Positions 33,780-42,055 of a stretch of 64,000 bases of DNA are shown piece after piece. Position numbers and translations under genes: made by a program. How positions within the stretch are numbered: the first letter of the stretch is position 1; every line of letters begins with the position of its first letter. The notes under the pieces are model-generated. The model was not told the DNA's origin and ran no database searches. It worked only from the letters and a program-made list of their open reading frames with translations. Location: assembly GCA_964436125.1 (NCBI GenBank), contig CAYTBT010000008.1:40572-104571 (forward strand), read 5' to 3'. Source of the stretch: CAYRFF01 sp964436125. Its GTDB lineage: Bacteria; Bacteroidota; Bacteroidia; Chitinophagales; Saprospiraceae.

Positions 33780-34976
33780 TTAGTCAAGGATTTCAGTAAC
33801 CTGACCTGCACCTATTGTACGTCCACCTTCACGGATTGCAAATCTCAATCCCTTATCCATTGCTACACGGTTAATTAATTTAACTTCAAGTGTAACATTA
33901 TCTCCAGGCATAACCATTTCTACACCATCAGGAAGTGAAACATCACCTGTCACATCCGTAGTTCTGAAGTAAAATTGTGGTCGATATCCAGAGAAGAAAG
34001 GCTTATGACGTCCACCTTCATCTTTACTCAACACATAGACTTCACACTTAAAGTGTGCATGTGGAGTAACAGAACCCGGCTTACAGATTACCTGACCTCT
34101 TTCAATGTCGTTTTTATCTATTCCACGAAGTAAAAGACCGGCATTATCTCCGGCTTCACCTCTATCCAAGATCTTACGGAACATTTCAACTCCCGTAACG
34201 GTAGATTTTATCGGTTTCTCACCTTCTTCCATCATACCTACGATCTCAACCTCGTCCCCGACGTTGATAACGCCTCTTTCAATACGTCCCGTAGCAACAG
34301 TACCACGTCCAGTAATAGAGAATATATCTTCAATAGGCATTAAGAAAGGCTTGTCAACAGCTCTTTCCGGCGCAGGAATCTCTGCATCAACAGCTGCCAT
34401 CAAATCTTTAATTGCTTGAATATTATCGGCATCTCCTTCAAGTGCTTTCAATGCAGAACCCTGTACGATAGTGACATTATCACCATCAAATTCATACTGA
34501 TCGAGAAGTTCACGTACTTCCATCTCAACAAGCTCAAGCATTTCTTCATCATCAACAAGATCAGTCTTGTTCATGAATACTACAATACTAGGTACACCTA
34601 CCTGTCGTGCAAGCAATAGGTGTTCTCTAGTCTGGGGCATAGGGCCATCAGTGGCAGCAACAACAAGAATTGCACCATCCATCTGAGCAGCACCTGTAAC
34701 CATATTCTTAACATAGTCGGCGTGTCCCGGACAATCCACGTGAGCATAGTGACGGTTTTCCGTCTGGTATTCCACGTGAGACGTGTTAATTGTAATTCCT
34801 CTTTCTTTCTCCTCAGGAGCAGCATCTATCGCAGCGTAATCCATTTTCTCTGTTCCACCATCTTCAGATAACACATAAGTTATCGCAGCAGTAAGAGTAG
34901 TTTTACCATGGTCAACGTGTCCGATAGTACCAATATTGAGGTGTGGTTTGGATCTATCAAATGTTTCCTTTGCCAT
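33780..34976 (-). CDS. tuf: Translation elongation factor Tu
   Basis: EF-Tu delivers aminoacyl-tRNA to the ribosome. The 398 residues show GHVDHGKTT, the effector region EEKERGITINTSHVEY, DCPGHADYVKNM, NKTDL and the C-terminal RTTDVTGDVSLP and FAIREGGRTIGAGQVTEIL segments, all intact. It sits between tRNA-Thr(GGT) and tRNA-Trp. Only one tuf copy is in the window. Confidence 0.99.
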   Translation of the reverse strand: MAKETFDRSKPHLNIGTIGHVDHGKTTLTAAITYVLSEDGGTEKMDYAAIDAAPEEKERGITINTSHVEYQTENRHYAHVDCPGHADYVKNMVTGAAQMDGAILVVAATDGPMPQTREHLLLARQVGVPSIVVFMNKTDLVDDEEMLELVEMEVRELLDQYEFDGDNVTIVQGSALKALEGDADNIQAIKDLMAAVDAEIPAPERAVDKPFLMPIEDIFSITGRGTVATGRIERGVINVGDEVEIVGMMEEGEKPIKSTVTGVEMFRKILDRGEAGDNAGLLLRGIDKNDIERGQVICKPGSVTPHAHFKCEVYVLSKDEGGRHKPFFSGYRPQFYFRTTDVTGDVSLPDGVEMVMPGDNVTLEVKLINRVAMDKGLRFAIREGGRTIGAGQVTEILD

Positions 34977-35025
34977 CGGTCAATGATTTTAAAAATTTTA
35001 AATAATAATTTTACTGAATACTCTG

Positions 35026-35097
<72 letters not shown>

Positions 35098-35199
35098 AGT
35101 GAGTTTTATCACCGCATTCATTAAATTGAAACAAGATTATTAATCGTCCGGCGTCCTTGTGTGTTTCACACCTTTTTCTCACCTTCTTATTAAAACTAG

Positions 35200-35272
35200 A
35201 GCGGGAAACGAGACTCGAACCCGCAACCCTCAGCTTGGAAGGCTGATGCTCTACCAATTGAGCTACTCCCGC
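35200..35272 (-). tRNA. tRNA-Gly (TCC)
   Basis: The 73-nt cloverleaf has acceptor GCGGGAG/TTCCCGC (one G-T pair at position 7), anticodon loop CTTCCAA giving TCC, and T arm GCGGGTTCGAGTCTCGT. It is second to last in the tRNA run upstream of tuf. Confidence 0.96.
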
Positions 35273-35296
35273 TTAAGATAATAAACACTGAAATTG

Positions 35297-35379
35297 TGGG
35301 GGCGGTAGGATTCGAACCTACTCAGTATAATACACCAGATTTACAGTCTGGCCCGACTCTCCCACTCCGGCGCGCCCCC
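35297..35379 (-). tRNA. tRNA-Tyr (GTA)
   Basis: The 83-nt class II tRNA has acceptor GGGGGCG/CGCCCCC with discriminator A, anticodon loop CTGTAAA (GTA), a long variable arm and T arm GTAGGTTCGAATCCTAC. By my numbering position 8, almost always U, is C; A14 is kept. The gene sits in the standard Thr-Tyr-Gly-Thr-tuf order. Confidence 0.95.
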
Positions 35380-35420
35380 TACATATTTCTATGCAGCTTT
35401 CAATGCTATTACTTTTCATG

Positions 35421-35493
35421 AGCCAACAGAGGGACTCGAACCCCCGACCAGCTGATTACAAATCAGCGGCTCTACCAGCTGAGCTATGTTGGC
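35421..35493 (-). tRNA. tRNA-Thr (TGT)
   Basis: The 73-nt cloverleaf has acceptor GCCAACA/TGTTGGC with discriminator T, anticodon loop TTTGTAA (anticodon TGT) and T arm CGGGGGTTCGAGTCCCTC. It is the first tRNA in the run, about 125 nt after the candidate promoter. Confidence 0.96.
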
Positions 35494-35625
35494 TTAATTC
35501 TCCACTTCATGGTTCCTTTCATCTGAACTATTCCGTGTACGTAATTTCTATTATCTATTTCGTCGATCGACTCTTCCATCAACCGCCTTTTTTAATCTTG
35601 TCAGAACATTTTCTGAAAGCGATTG

Positions 35626-35660
35626 CAAAGATAATCTTTTCTTCTGAATAATAAAAAACT
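35626..35660 (-). promoter_or_regulatory. Candidate promoter of the tRNA-tuf-secE-nusG-rpl-rpoBC run
   Basis: TATCTTTG (35633-35626 on the minus strand) matches TAnnTTTG exactly. About 20 nt further upstream a T-rich AGTTTTTT tract (35660-35653) stands where a -33 element would be, though not a clean TTTG. It lies about 130 nt before tRNA-Thr(TGT). Confidence 0.5.
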
Positions 35661-35754
35661 TTTTGAAAAATATCGCATATTTTTTTTGACGCCATCTTCA
35701 TAGCCGCATTTCACCCTTCCTTATTTTGCCTCAATTTCTAATGCTCGATACTGC

Positions 35755-36054
35755 TTAATATGCGCGCTCGATCTCTTTCCGCTTGATTAACTGACGCTTA
35801 AGTGGCCCACATACTTCATCTACAGCAGCTTCAAATGATTTCTCCGTCTTCTTCCCGATAATCACATCACCAGGTACATTTAATCTTACCTCGACAACCT
35901 TGTCCCTTATCTGTCCGGTATTCTCTAGCCTTAATGTCACAGTCCCTGATATTATCTTATCGTGAAATTGATCGAGTTTATCCAGTTTTTTACTGATATA
36001 ATCAATAAGTTTCTTGTCTGCTGTAAAATGTAGGCTCTCAAATTGAAGTTTCAT
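35755..36054 (-). CDS. hpf: Ribosome hibernation promoting factor (short type)
   Basis: The 99-residue protein is the single-domain sigma-54 modulation/S30EA type: MKLQFESLHFTADKKLIDYISKKLDKLDQF and KVVEVRLNVPGDVIIGKKTEKSFEAAVDEV form the beta-alpha-beta-beta-beta-alpha fold. It binds the 30S decoding centre in stationary phase. It lacks the C-terminal dimerisation domain of long HPF. It begins 23 nt after xerC, implying one transcript rpsU-xerC-hpf. Confidence 0.93.
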   Translation of the reverse strand: MKLQFESLHFTADKKLIDYISKKLDKLDQFHDKIISGTVTLRLENTGQIRDKVVEVRLNVPGDVIIGKKTEKSFEAAVDEVCGPLKRQLIKRKEIERAY

Positions 36055-36077
36055 AGATTCATGTTTTAATTAAAAGA

Positions 36078-36968
36078 TTATTTTCCACTCCGTGGATGTG
36101 CCTGTTCATAGGCCTTTTTTAAACGCTCTATAGAGTTGTGCGTGTACACTTGTGTAGCTGCTAAACTCGCGTGTCCCAGCAATTCTTTGACCGCATTTAA
36201 ATCTGCTCCATTCTCAAGCAGATGCGTTGCAAATGAATGCCGTAAGACATGTGGGCTGCGCTTACTCATAGACGTCACTTTCTGCAATTCATCCCTCACT
36301 ATGTTATAAACAGCTTTTGGATACAATTTAGTTTTCTTATCGCTGAAAAATACAAAATTGATTTCTTCTCCCCCTAGATATGCATGCCTTTCTTCCATAA
36401 AATATTCCAGTGAACTCCGCATACGCCGTGATATAGGCACTTGCCGTTCTTTATCCCCTTTTCCATGTACCTTAATCAGACCTTCTTGAAAATTAATATC
36501 CGATACCGATAGATTGATTACTTCGGCGCGACGCATGCCGGTTAAATATAAGAGCTTCACCAGCATTATATTACGCTTGGCTATAAAGTCCGGTTCTGAG
36601 GCAAGATTGTTAAATAAGTTTTCAAGGGATTCTACCGGTATGACGGCTGGGAGTTCCTTTTCCATCTTCGGTGCCTGAAGGAGTTCCAGGGGATTGGACT
36701 CGACTTTTCCTCGCTTGCGAAGGTACTGAAACAAGGAGCTCAATGCACTCATCTTCCGTCGTATGGACCTCCCGCTCAAGCCCAGCTCGCTGAGATGAAC
36801 TATAAATGCGCGGACCATGCCTTCATCTACTTCTTTCCAGCTCTCTGTTGCATAGGTTTCAGACAAAAAAACAGCCGCTTGTGAAACGTCAGTTTCATAA
36901 GCGGCCACTGTATGATGTGAATATCGCTTTATTGATTTTAGGTATAATATCCATTCCGCTTGTTTCAT
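36078..36968 (-). CDS. xerC: Xer-type tyrosine recombinase
   Basis: Xer recombinases resolve chromosome dimers at dif. The 296-residue protein has the N-terminal SAM-like DNA-binding domain and the catalytic residues R146 (GMRRAE), K170 (HGKGDKERQVP), H240-x2-R243 (HVLRHSFATHLL), H266 (LGHASL) and Y275 (QVYTH). Whether it is the XerC or XerD partner cannot be told from sequence alone; its place between rpsU and hpf matches the conserved Bacteroidota housekeeping copy, not a mobile element integrase, despite the tRNA genes nearby. Confidence 0.9.
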   Translation of the reverse strand: MKQAEWILYLKSIKRYSHHTVAAYETDVSQAAVFLSETYATESWKEVDEGMVRAFIVHLSELGLSGRSIRRKMSALSSLFQYLRKRGKVESNPLELLQAPKMEKELPAVIPVESLENLFNNLASEPDFIAKRNIMLVKLLYLTGMRRAEVINLSVSDINFQEGLIKVHGKGDKERQVPISRRMRSSLEYFMEERHAYLGGEEINFVFFSDKKTKLYPKAVYNIVRDELQKVTSMSKRSPHVLRHSFATHLLENGADLNAVKELLGHASLAATQVYTHNSIERLKKAYEQAHPRSGK

Positions 36969-37011
36969 ACCGTGTAATGTATGAAAAAGGAATGAATTTC
37001 AACAAATCTAA

Positions 37012-37200
37012 TTAACTCTTACCGAATTTTTCACGCTTATATATCGCTTTCAATACTTCGGTGCGACGTTCTACAGAAGGCTTGGTATAATGTTTTCTCT
37101 TACGTATCTGCTTCAATACGCCTGATCGCTCGTATTTTCTCTTATACTTCTTTAATGCGCGATCAATTGACTCGCCTTCCTTCACATTGATTATTAACAT
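37012..37200 (-). CDS. rpsU: 30S ribosomal protein S21
   Basis: S21 helps mRNA binding in initiation. The 62 residues from the ATG at 37200 (MLIINVKEGESIDRALKKYKRKYERSG) are the standard length, rich in Lys and Arg. An upstream in-frame start at 37236 would add 12 unrelated residues and overlap the promoter. A good ribosome binding site (AAAGGAG) lies about 8 nt before the ATG, and a near-perfect promoter precedes it. Confidence 0.95.
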   Translation of the reverse strand: MLIINVKEGESIDRALKKYKRKYERSGVLKQIRKRKHYTKPSVERRTEVLKAIYKREKFGKS

Positions 37201-37233
37201 ATAAAATAACTCCTTTTGTTTAAAATTGGTTTG

Positions 37234-37265
37234 CAAAGGTATATTTTTAATTCTTTATATTCAAA
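37234..37265 (-). promoter_or_regulatory. Consensus Bacteroidota promoter of rpsU
   Basis: TTTG (37265-37262), a 20-nt AT-rich spacer and TACCTTTG (37241-37234) match the -33/-7 consensus of Bacteroidota with ideal spacing. The start point would give a leader of about 27 nt. The rest of the gap to 37441 holds nothing recognisable. Confidence 0.7.
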
Positions 37266-37441
37266 TCTAAGGCAAGCTTTTTAATAAAAATCTTTCTCAT
37301 GCTCCTTTCTCTAGCTAATCTTAAAGCCTAGCCCCGCTATCGAAAAGCATTTCAGTTATCTTTATTACTGCTACGGATACATACATTCATAAAGCTCTGT
37401 TACCCATAATTCCACACCTGAAACCTGCCCTGAAATAAGAC

Positions 37442-37474
37442 AAAAAAGGCTCTCTATGAATTTCATAGAAAGCC
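37442..37474 (-). terminator. Intrinsic terminator of the outer-membrane barrel gene
   Basis: On the minus strand GGCT, T, TCTATGA pair with TCATAGA, G, AGCC around a 3-nt loop, followed by TTTTTT. It lies 31 nt after the stop codon of the gene at 37505-38200. Confidence 0.85.
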
Positions 37475-37504
37475 TCCATGTTCAATACCTTTAAATCCTT
37501 CTTC

Positions 37505-38200
37505 TTAGAAGCTAAGTCCCACTCCCAAGTTAAAGCTTAAGTTCTTATCGGAATCCGATCTCGCAGATCCATCGATTAAACTTTTATCGTAATCATTATT
37601 GGTAAAGTCCGTTAAATCGTGCATCACTCGTAGATCAATATGGAACGCATCGCTCAATTGAAACATTATACCGAGATTGGCTCCAAGTTCTAGTTGATTA
37701 AAATATGGATTATCTGAATAATCAGTGCCATGCTCATTTTTTCCAAGGTAATCAACTTCTTGCCCTTCGATGGCTACCGGCCCTATAGAACCACTTTGTG
37801 TAGCCTTCGCTGAAATGAGATAGCCCACATTCAATCCTACATAAGGTTTAAAGTTCCACAAATTCAATACTGCGAGTAGAGGCACATTGATAAATGAATA
37901 GGAGTTCTCTGATGTAAAATTAAGATGAGCTGCGTCAAATTCTTTTATGCTTGTGGATGAACGTTGCTCATACATGAGTTCACCTTGAAAGGCTACAGCT
38001 CCTTCACCGGCCCTGTAAAATACGCCTACAGCAAATCCAGGCCCAAATTTTGCATCCTCAATCGCCGTTCCGTTTACTTCTTCTGCTTCGCCATAAACAA
38101 CGGAATAATTCCCCATTACTTTTACTCCTAGCTGTGCATCTGCTATCGATACAGTACCTATTGTGAAACACAATACGAGTAATCCAATTAAATTCTTCAT
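37505..38200 (-). CDS. Outer-membrane beta-barrel protein
   Basis: The 231-residue protein has a signal peptide (MKNLIGLLVLCFTIGTVSIADA) and then an eight-strand-like pattern of alternating residues (GVKVMGNYSVVYGE, GFAVGVFYRAGEGAVAFQGELMYEQRSS, NLWNFKPYVGLNVGYLISAKA, LGANLGIMF), ending in NLGVGLSF with a C-terminal Phe typical of BAM substrates. It resembles small OMP_b-brl family proteins; the role is unknown. It is monocistronic with its own terminator. Confidence 0.8.
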   Translation of the reverse strand: MKNLIGLLVLCFTIGTVSIADAQLGVKVMGNYSVVYGEAEEVNGTAIEDAKFGPGFAVGVFYRAGEGAVAFQGELMYEQRSSTSIKEFDAAHLNFTSENSYSFINVPLLAVLNLWNFKPYVGLNVGYLISAKATQSGSIGPVAIEGQEVDYLGKNEHGTDYSDNPYFNQLELGANLGIMFQLSDAFHIDLRVMHDLTDFTNNDYDKSLIDGSARSDSDKNLSFNLGVGLSF

Positions 38201-38395
38201 GTCTTCAAATTTAGTTCAAAAATGAGCTCTATTTATCGTAGAACTCCGTTTACTTTACAATATTAATGATTTTTCTCAACATATTAAAATTTTTTCTTCA
38301 GATCTGCCACCTATTGCATGTGTAAGATGCATGGGATGTACTGTCCAGATTTCAAGCAATGTCCGACCTCCGCACTCAATCACGGCTCAGTCCAC

Positions 38396-39343
38396 TTAAT
38401 AATTCTTTGGCCTTTCCCAGCGGTTCTGCTTCTCTATCTCTTCCAGAATCTTGAGATAATTCAGATATCTTAATTCACTTATTTCACCTTCTTCAATAGC
38501 TTGTTTTACTGCACATTGAGGTTCATTAATATGTGTGCAATCTGAAAATTTGCAATGTTTGCTATACTCAAAGAATTCCCTGAAATTATGTCTTACGTCT
38601 TGCGGAGTAAGATTATTGAAGGACAATGTTTTAATCCCCGGGGTATCAATAATTTTCATATTATCCTCTATCGTATGCATTTCTGCAAATGTTGTTGTGT
38701 GTTGCCCTTTGCCTGTATGGCTTGAAAGCATAGTAGTCTGGATATCCAGTTCAGGAGCAATCTGATTTATCAAGGTGGATTTCCCTACACCGGACTGGCC
38801 GCTTATTAAGGTAATATTATTGCGGAGCAAGGCAAGCAACTCATCGACACCTTCACCCTCTTTTGCCGAAAGGCTCAATACCTTATAACCTATCTCGGTA
38901 TAAACATCGTGTAGATAATCATACATATTCCATTCCTCCTCACCGTATAAATCAGCTTTATTGAACGCGATAATGACCGGTATATCCTGTGGTTCAGTCA
39001 TAAGGAGGAAGCGGTCGATAAAGCCCTGCTTGAGATTGGGTTTAATAATCGTGACCACGAGGAGTGCCTGATCGATGTTGCTTGCGAGCAGATGAAGTGC
39101 ATGCTTTCTTGAAGGCGATTGCCGTACCACATAATTTTCTCGCTCTGCTATTTCTGTGATAAGTCCTTGCAACAGATCGGAACCTTCCTGCTCAAATGTC
39201 ACGATATCCCCGACTGCAACGGGATTGGTCAATGGCTGCCCCAGCAAGCGGAATTTCCCCTTAATACGGCACTTGTACATAACATTATCCTCTGCTGCCA
39301 CATCATACCATTTTCCTGTGGACTTAACGACAGTTCCTCTCAT
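38396..39343 (-). CDS. rsgA: Ribosome small subunit maturation GTPase RsgA
   Basis: RsgA checks late 30S assembly and releases RbfA. The circularly permuted GTPase is clear: N-terminal OB fold (RGTVVKSTGKWYDV), G4 motif NKADLY before the P-loop GQSGVGKSTLINQI, then DTPGIKTLSF, and the C-terminal zinc motif CKFSDCTHINEPQC. The ATG at 39343 overlaps the upstream gene's stop codon as ATGA, so I prefer it over the ATG two codons earlier. It is translationally coupled to the GGGP-synthase-like gene. Confidence 0.96.
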   Translation of the reverse strand: MRGTVVKSTGKWYDVAAEDNVMYKCRIKGKFRLLGQPLTNPVAVGDIVTFEQEGSDLLQGLITEIAERENYVVRQSPSRKHALHLLASNIDQALLVVTIIKPNLKQGFIDRFLLMTEPQDIPVIIAFNKADLYGEEEWNMYDYLHDVYTEIGYKVLSLSAKEGEGVDELLALLRNNITLISGQSGVGKSTLINQIAPELDIQTTMLSSHTGKGQHTTTFAEMHTIEDNMKIIDTPGIKTLSFNNLTPQDVRHNFREFFEYSKHCKFSDCTHINEPQCAVKQAIEEGEISELRYLNYLKILEEIEKQNRWERPKNY

Positions 39344-40095
39344 GTGCATTCAGGCTGTGCTTGGTGAATATACTCGGCAAATTCCCTGAGCTTCCGTGGT
39401 TCTTTTTCAATTGCATCTCCGATAACGACTATATCGGCACCGGCACTCAGCGCATCAGCGCATTGTTTCAGCGTTTTAATTCCACCACCCACAATAATAG
39501 GAATTTCTATCGCCTTTCTTACCGCTTGAATTATGTCTGCACTGACGGGAAATTGGGCTCCGCTACCCGCATCGAGGAAAAGAACATTGTGACCGAGCAT
39601 TTCACCTGCAATCGCTGTACTTTTTGCTATAGCCGGTTTATTGCGTGGGATGGGAAAGGCATTGCTGATATAGGAAACCGTAGTGGCATTTCCCCCATCG
39701 ATGTTCATATAACCGGTCGATATCGCCTCGAGCCCCACCTTTTTAATATAGGGTGCCGCGACGACTTGTTGACCGATAAGCATCTCCGCATTCCGACCGG
39801 AAATCAGACTCAGAAACAAGATAGCATCGGCTTCCGCGCTTACTTGAAGATGACTGCCGGGAAAAATTATACAAGGAATACTACACTGAGCTTTAATGCG
39901 ACGGATACATTGTTCCAGCACATCATCCGTAATTAAGCTTCCGCCGATAAAAAAATAATCCACCTGAGCTTCTCCGGCAAGTGATACCAATTTATCGATA
40001 TGCTCCATATCAATACCATCGGGATCTATCAACACTGCCAGGTGCTTTTTCCCCTTTGCCGTACGATGTCTCAACCTCGAGTATATACTTTCCAT
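39340..40095 (-). CDS. Geranylgeranylglyceryl phosphate synthase family protein (GGGPS/PcrB-like)
   Basis: These TIM-barrel prenyltransferases join glycerol-1-phosphate to a polyprenyl diphosphate, the first ether-lipid step in Archaea; Bacteroidota carry homologues. The 251 residues show LAVLIDPDG (Mg/glycerol phosphate site), YFFIGGSL, PCIIFPGSHLQV, the substrate-contacting YIKKVGLEAISTGYMNIDGG and the phosphate loop IIVGGGIKTLKQCADALSAGADIVVIGDAIE. The chain length of the product cannot be told. It precedes and overlaps rsgA by 4 nt. Confidence 0.9.
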   Translation of the reverse strand: MESIYSRLRHRTAKGKKHLAVLIDPDGIDMEHIDKLVSLAGEAQVDYFFIGGSLITDDVLEQCIRRIKAQCSIPCIIFPGSHLQVSAEADAILFLSLISGRNAEMLIGQQVVAAPYIKKVGLEAISTGYMNIDGGNATTVSYISNAFPIPRNKPAIAKSTAIAGEMLGHNVLFLDAGSGAQFPVSADIIQAVRKAIEIPIIVGGGIKTLKQCADALSAGADIVVIGDAIEKEPRKLREFAEYIHQAQPECT

Positions 40096-40208
40096 AGATT
40101 CCTATTACAAGTGTAAAAGTACAGAATTTTTCTTTTATTTCAATCATTATAAGAAGGACAATTATAGGAAATATGGTGAACAGCTCGACTTATTGAGGTT
40201 CACCCTAT

Positions 40209-41360
40209 CTAATAATTCCATTTAAATCTCAGATAAATCCCACTCAATTGCGCACTGTATTTCTTTCGCTTGTAGAAAAACCATTGCCCGAGCAGCGTAA
40301 GGTCCCAGTTTTCCCCTATATTCCAACTGAATTCCGGGCTGAGAAAGAAGGGATGACTTTCGTCAAATGAATATACGCTCGTAAGTCCTGTGCTTAAAAT
40401 CGGATTAATCGGGTATCTCAAGCTGACTGCAGTGGTATATTTAAAGGGATAGAGATTCCTTGCCGATAATTGAGTAAAATAAAAATTGGTGAGTGAAGCA
40501 TCAGCAGAAGCTGATGAATTATACAAGACGCCCAGCGAGGTATAAAATCCGTTCTTCCACATGTAATCGGTCATTACAGTTGCGGTCAAAGCATAATCTC
40601 TCTCGTCCAATGGAATAAAATTCATAAACTCTCCCTTGAATCCTGCACCGCCGATTGCACCTGCCCAGCCGGCTCCAAGTGCAATATCATCGAGATATTT
40701 CCCGGCGACAAATTGTATATCGTAGTTTTTAATATGGTATTTTAAGCGTGCCGCGATTGTTGTCTGCGTCCAGCTAGTGTCAATTTTGTATGCGAGAGCG
40801 TAAGATTGCTTAAATGTCGGGCTGTATTGCAGGTAAACCGCATCTACTCCAGGCCGCTCGATATAGTCAAAGTCCGTAAAATTATAGGTATTGAATAGAT
40901 CATTGGGGTTCCAGAAAAGTGCGATTCCCCAGTTTATGCGTTGTCTTCCCACGCGCACTTGCCATGTCAGTCCTTCATAAGCAAGATACAACCTGTCAAT
41001 GTTCAGATACCAGAGTACTCCTTTGTCATCATATATCGTCGTACTCAGGTCTATGGAAGAAGGATAGCGATTTACCAGAAGATGAGACATTAAGCCATCA
41101 CTTGTCGGATCGATGTACAATCTGTCCCGCAGCCCGACATAAAATTCCCAATGCCTCGGTGCATCTACCTTCAGGTTTAATCGGTGATGAATAAGACCGA
41201 GATAATATTGTTGCTTTAATTGCTTGAAAGAAAAATAATTCTGGAGGCTGTTGACATAACCTGATAGGTCAATTTCAAGGCTCGTGTCTTGTTGTATCTG
41301 TCCGACGCAATTGTAGGATAAGATGAGACAAATGATGCTGAATTTAATTTGCTGTTTCAT
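40209..41360 (-). CDS. Predicted outer-membrane beta-barrel, last gene of the TetR export operon
   Basis: From the ATG at 41360 the 383-residue protein has a signal peptide (MKQQIKFSIICLILSYNCVGQ) and then many aromatic amphipathic strands (WEFYVGLRDRLYI, GLTWQVRVGRQRINWG, TAVSLRYPINPILSTGLTSVYSF), ending LSGIYLRFKWNY with an aromatic C-terminus. The RVGRQRINWG motif resembles porin-like families such as DUF1302 and alginate-export barrels. It starts 17 nt inside the end of the ATPase gene, so it is in the same transcript. As the only outer-membrane component of the set it could be the exit channel or lipid conduit; inference. Confidence 0.75.
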   Translation of the reverse strand: MKQQIKFSIICLILSYNCVGQIQQDTSLEIDLSGYVNSLQNYFSFKQLKQQYYLGLIHHRLNLKVDAPRHWEFYVGLRDRLYIDPTSDGLMSHLLVNRYPSSIDLSTTIYDDKGVLWYLNIDRLYLAYEGLTWQVRVGRQRINWGIALFWNPNDLFNTYNFTDFDYIERPGVDAVYLQYSPTFKQSYALAYKIDTSWTQTTIAARLKYHIKNYDIQFVAGKYLDDIALGAGWAGAIGGAGFKGEFMNFIPLDERDYALTATVMTDYMWKNGFYTSLGVLYNSSASADASLTNFYFTQLSARNLYPFKYTTAVSLRYPINPILSTGLTSVYSFDESHPFFLSPEFSWNIGENWDLTLLGQWFFYKRKKYSAQLSGIYLRFKWNY

Positions 41361-42039
41361 CGGAAATAATTTGACCATCTTCAAGTGTAATTATCCGTTC
41401 TGCTTTATCAATTACACGCTGATCGTGTGTAGAAAAAATAAAGGTCATATTCTCTTCTTCATTGAGTTTTTTCATAAGACTCAAGAGATGTTCAGTAGAT
41501 TGAGAATCGAGATTGGCCGTCGGTTCATCGGCAAGGATAAACTTGGGCTTGGGCGCAAGTGCTCTTGCCACCGCTACGCGTTGTTGCTGACCGCCTGAAA
41601 GTTGATTGGGGCGATGCTTTCCTTTATCCTCCAGTCCGACTTCTTGTAATAATTCCGAAACACGAGCATCGCGTTCAACTTTTGAACGGCCTTGTAGCAT
41701 CATCACAAATTCAATATTCTCCTCTGCATTCAAGACCGGGATAAGGTTATATGCCTGAAATACAAATCCTATCTTCTCCTTCCTGAAATCAATCTTGTCA
41801 TTGCCGGATAGTCCTGAGAGATCTTGTCCATCTATGAGCACCGTCCCACTCGTCGGATCGTCGAGTCCACCGAGAATATTAAGCAATGTCGTCTTCCCGC
41901 AACCGGACGGCCCGACGATGGCCGTAAATTCACCATCATATATCTCCATATTGATACCGCGAAGCGCTTCAACGGGAATTTCCGTAGAGTGATAGGTCTT
42001 TTTCAGATCGTTTACTTGAATAATCGGAGTAATTGCCAT
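41344..42039 (-). CDS. ABC transporter ATP-binding protein, MacB/LolD type
   Basis: The 231-residue ATPase has Walker A GPSGCGKTT (43-51), the Q loop VFQAYNLIP, signature LSGGQQQRV (147-155), Walker B FILADEPTANLDS and the H loop STHDQRV. The long Q-loop spacing and the VEALRGINMEI start place it in the MacB/LolD/FtsE group that powers type VII ABC mechanotransmission systems rather than solute import. It lies 16 nt after the second permease gene. Confidence 0.95.
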   Translation of the reverse strand: MAITPIIQVNDLKKTYHSTEIPVEALRGINMEIYDGEFTAIVGPSGCGKTTLLNILGGLDDPTSGTVLIDGQDLSGLSGNDKIDFRKEKIGFVFQAYNLIPVLNAEENIEFVMMLQGRSKVERDARVSELLQEVGLEDKGKHRPNQLSGGQQQRVAVARALAPKPKFILADEPTANLDSQSTEHLLSLMKKLNEEENMTFIFSTHDQRVIDKAERIITLEDGQIISDETAN

Positions 42040-42055
42040 AATTCAACAGTTTAAT

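Noticed and set aside
36078..36968. Integrase of a mobile element next to a tRNA cluster
   Set aside because: The protein has the length and motifs of a housekeeping Xer recombinase and sits in the conserved rpsU-xer-hpf order; no attachment-site repeat or cargo genes are visible.
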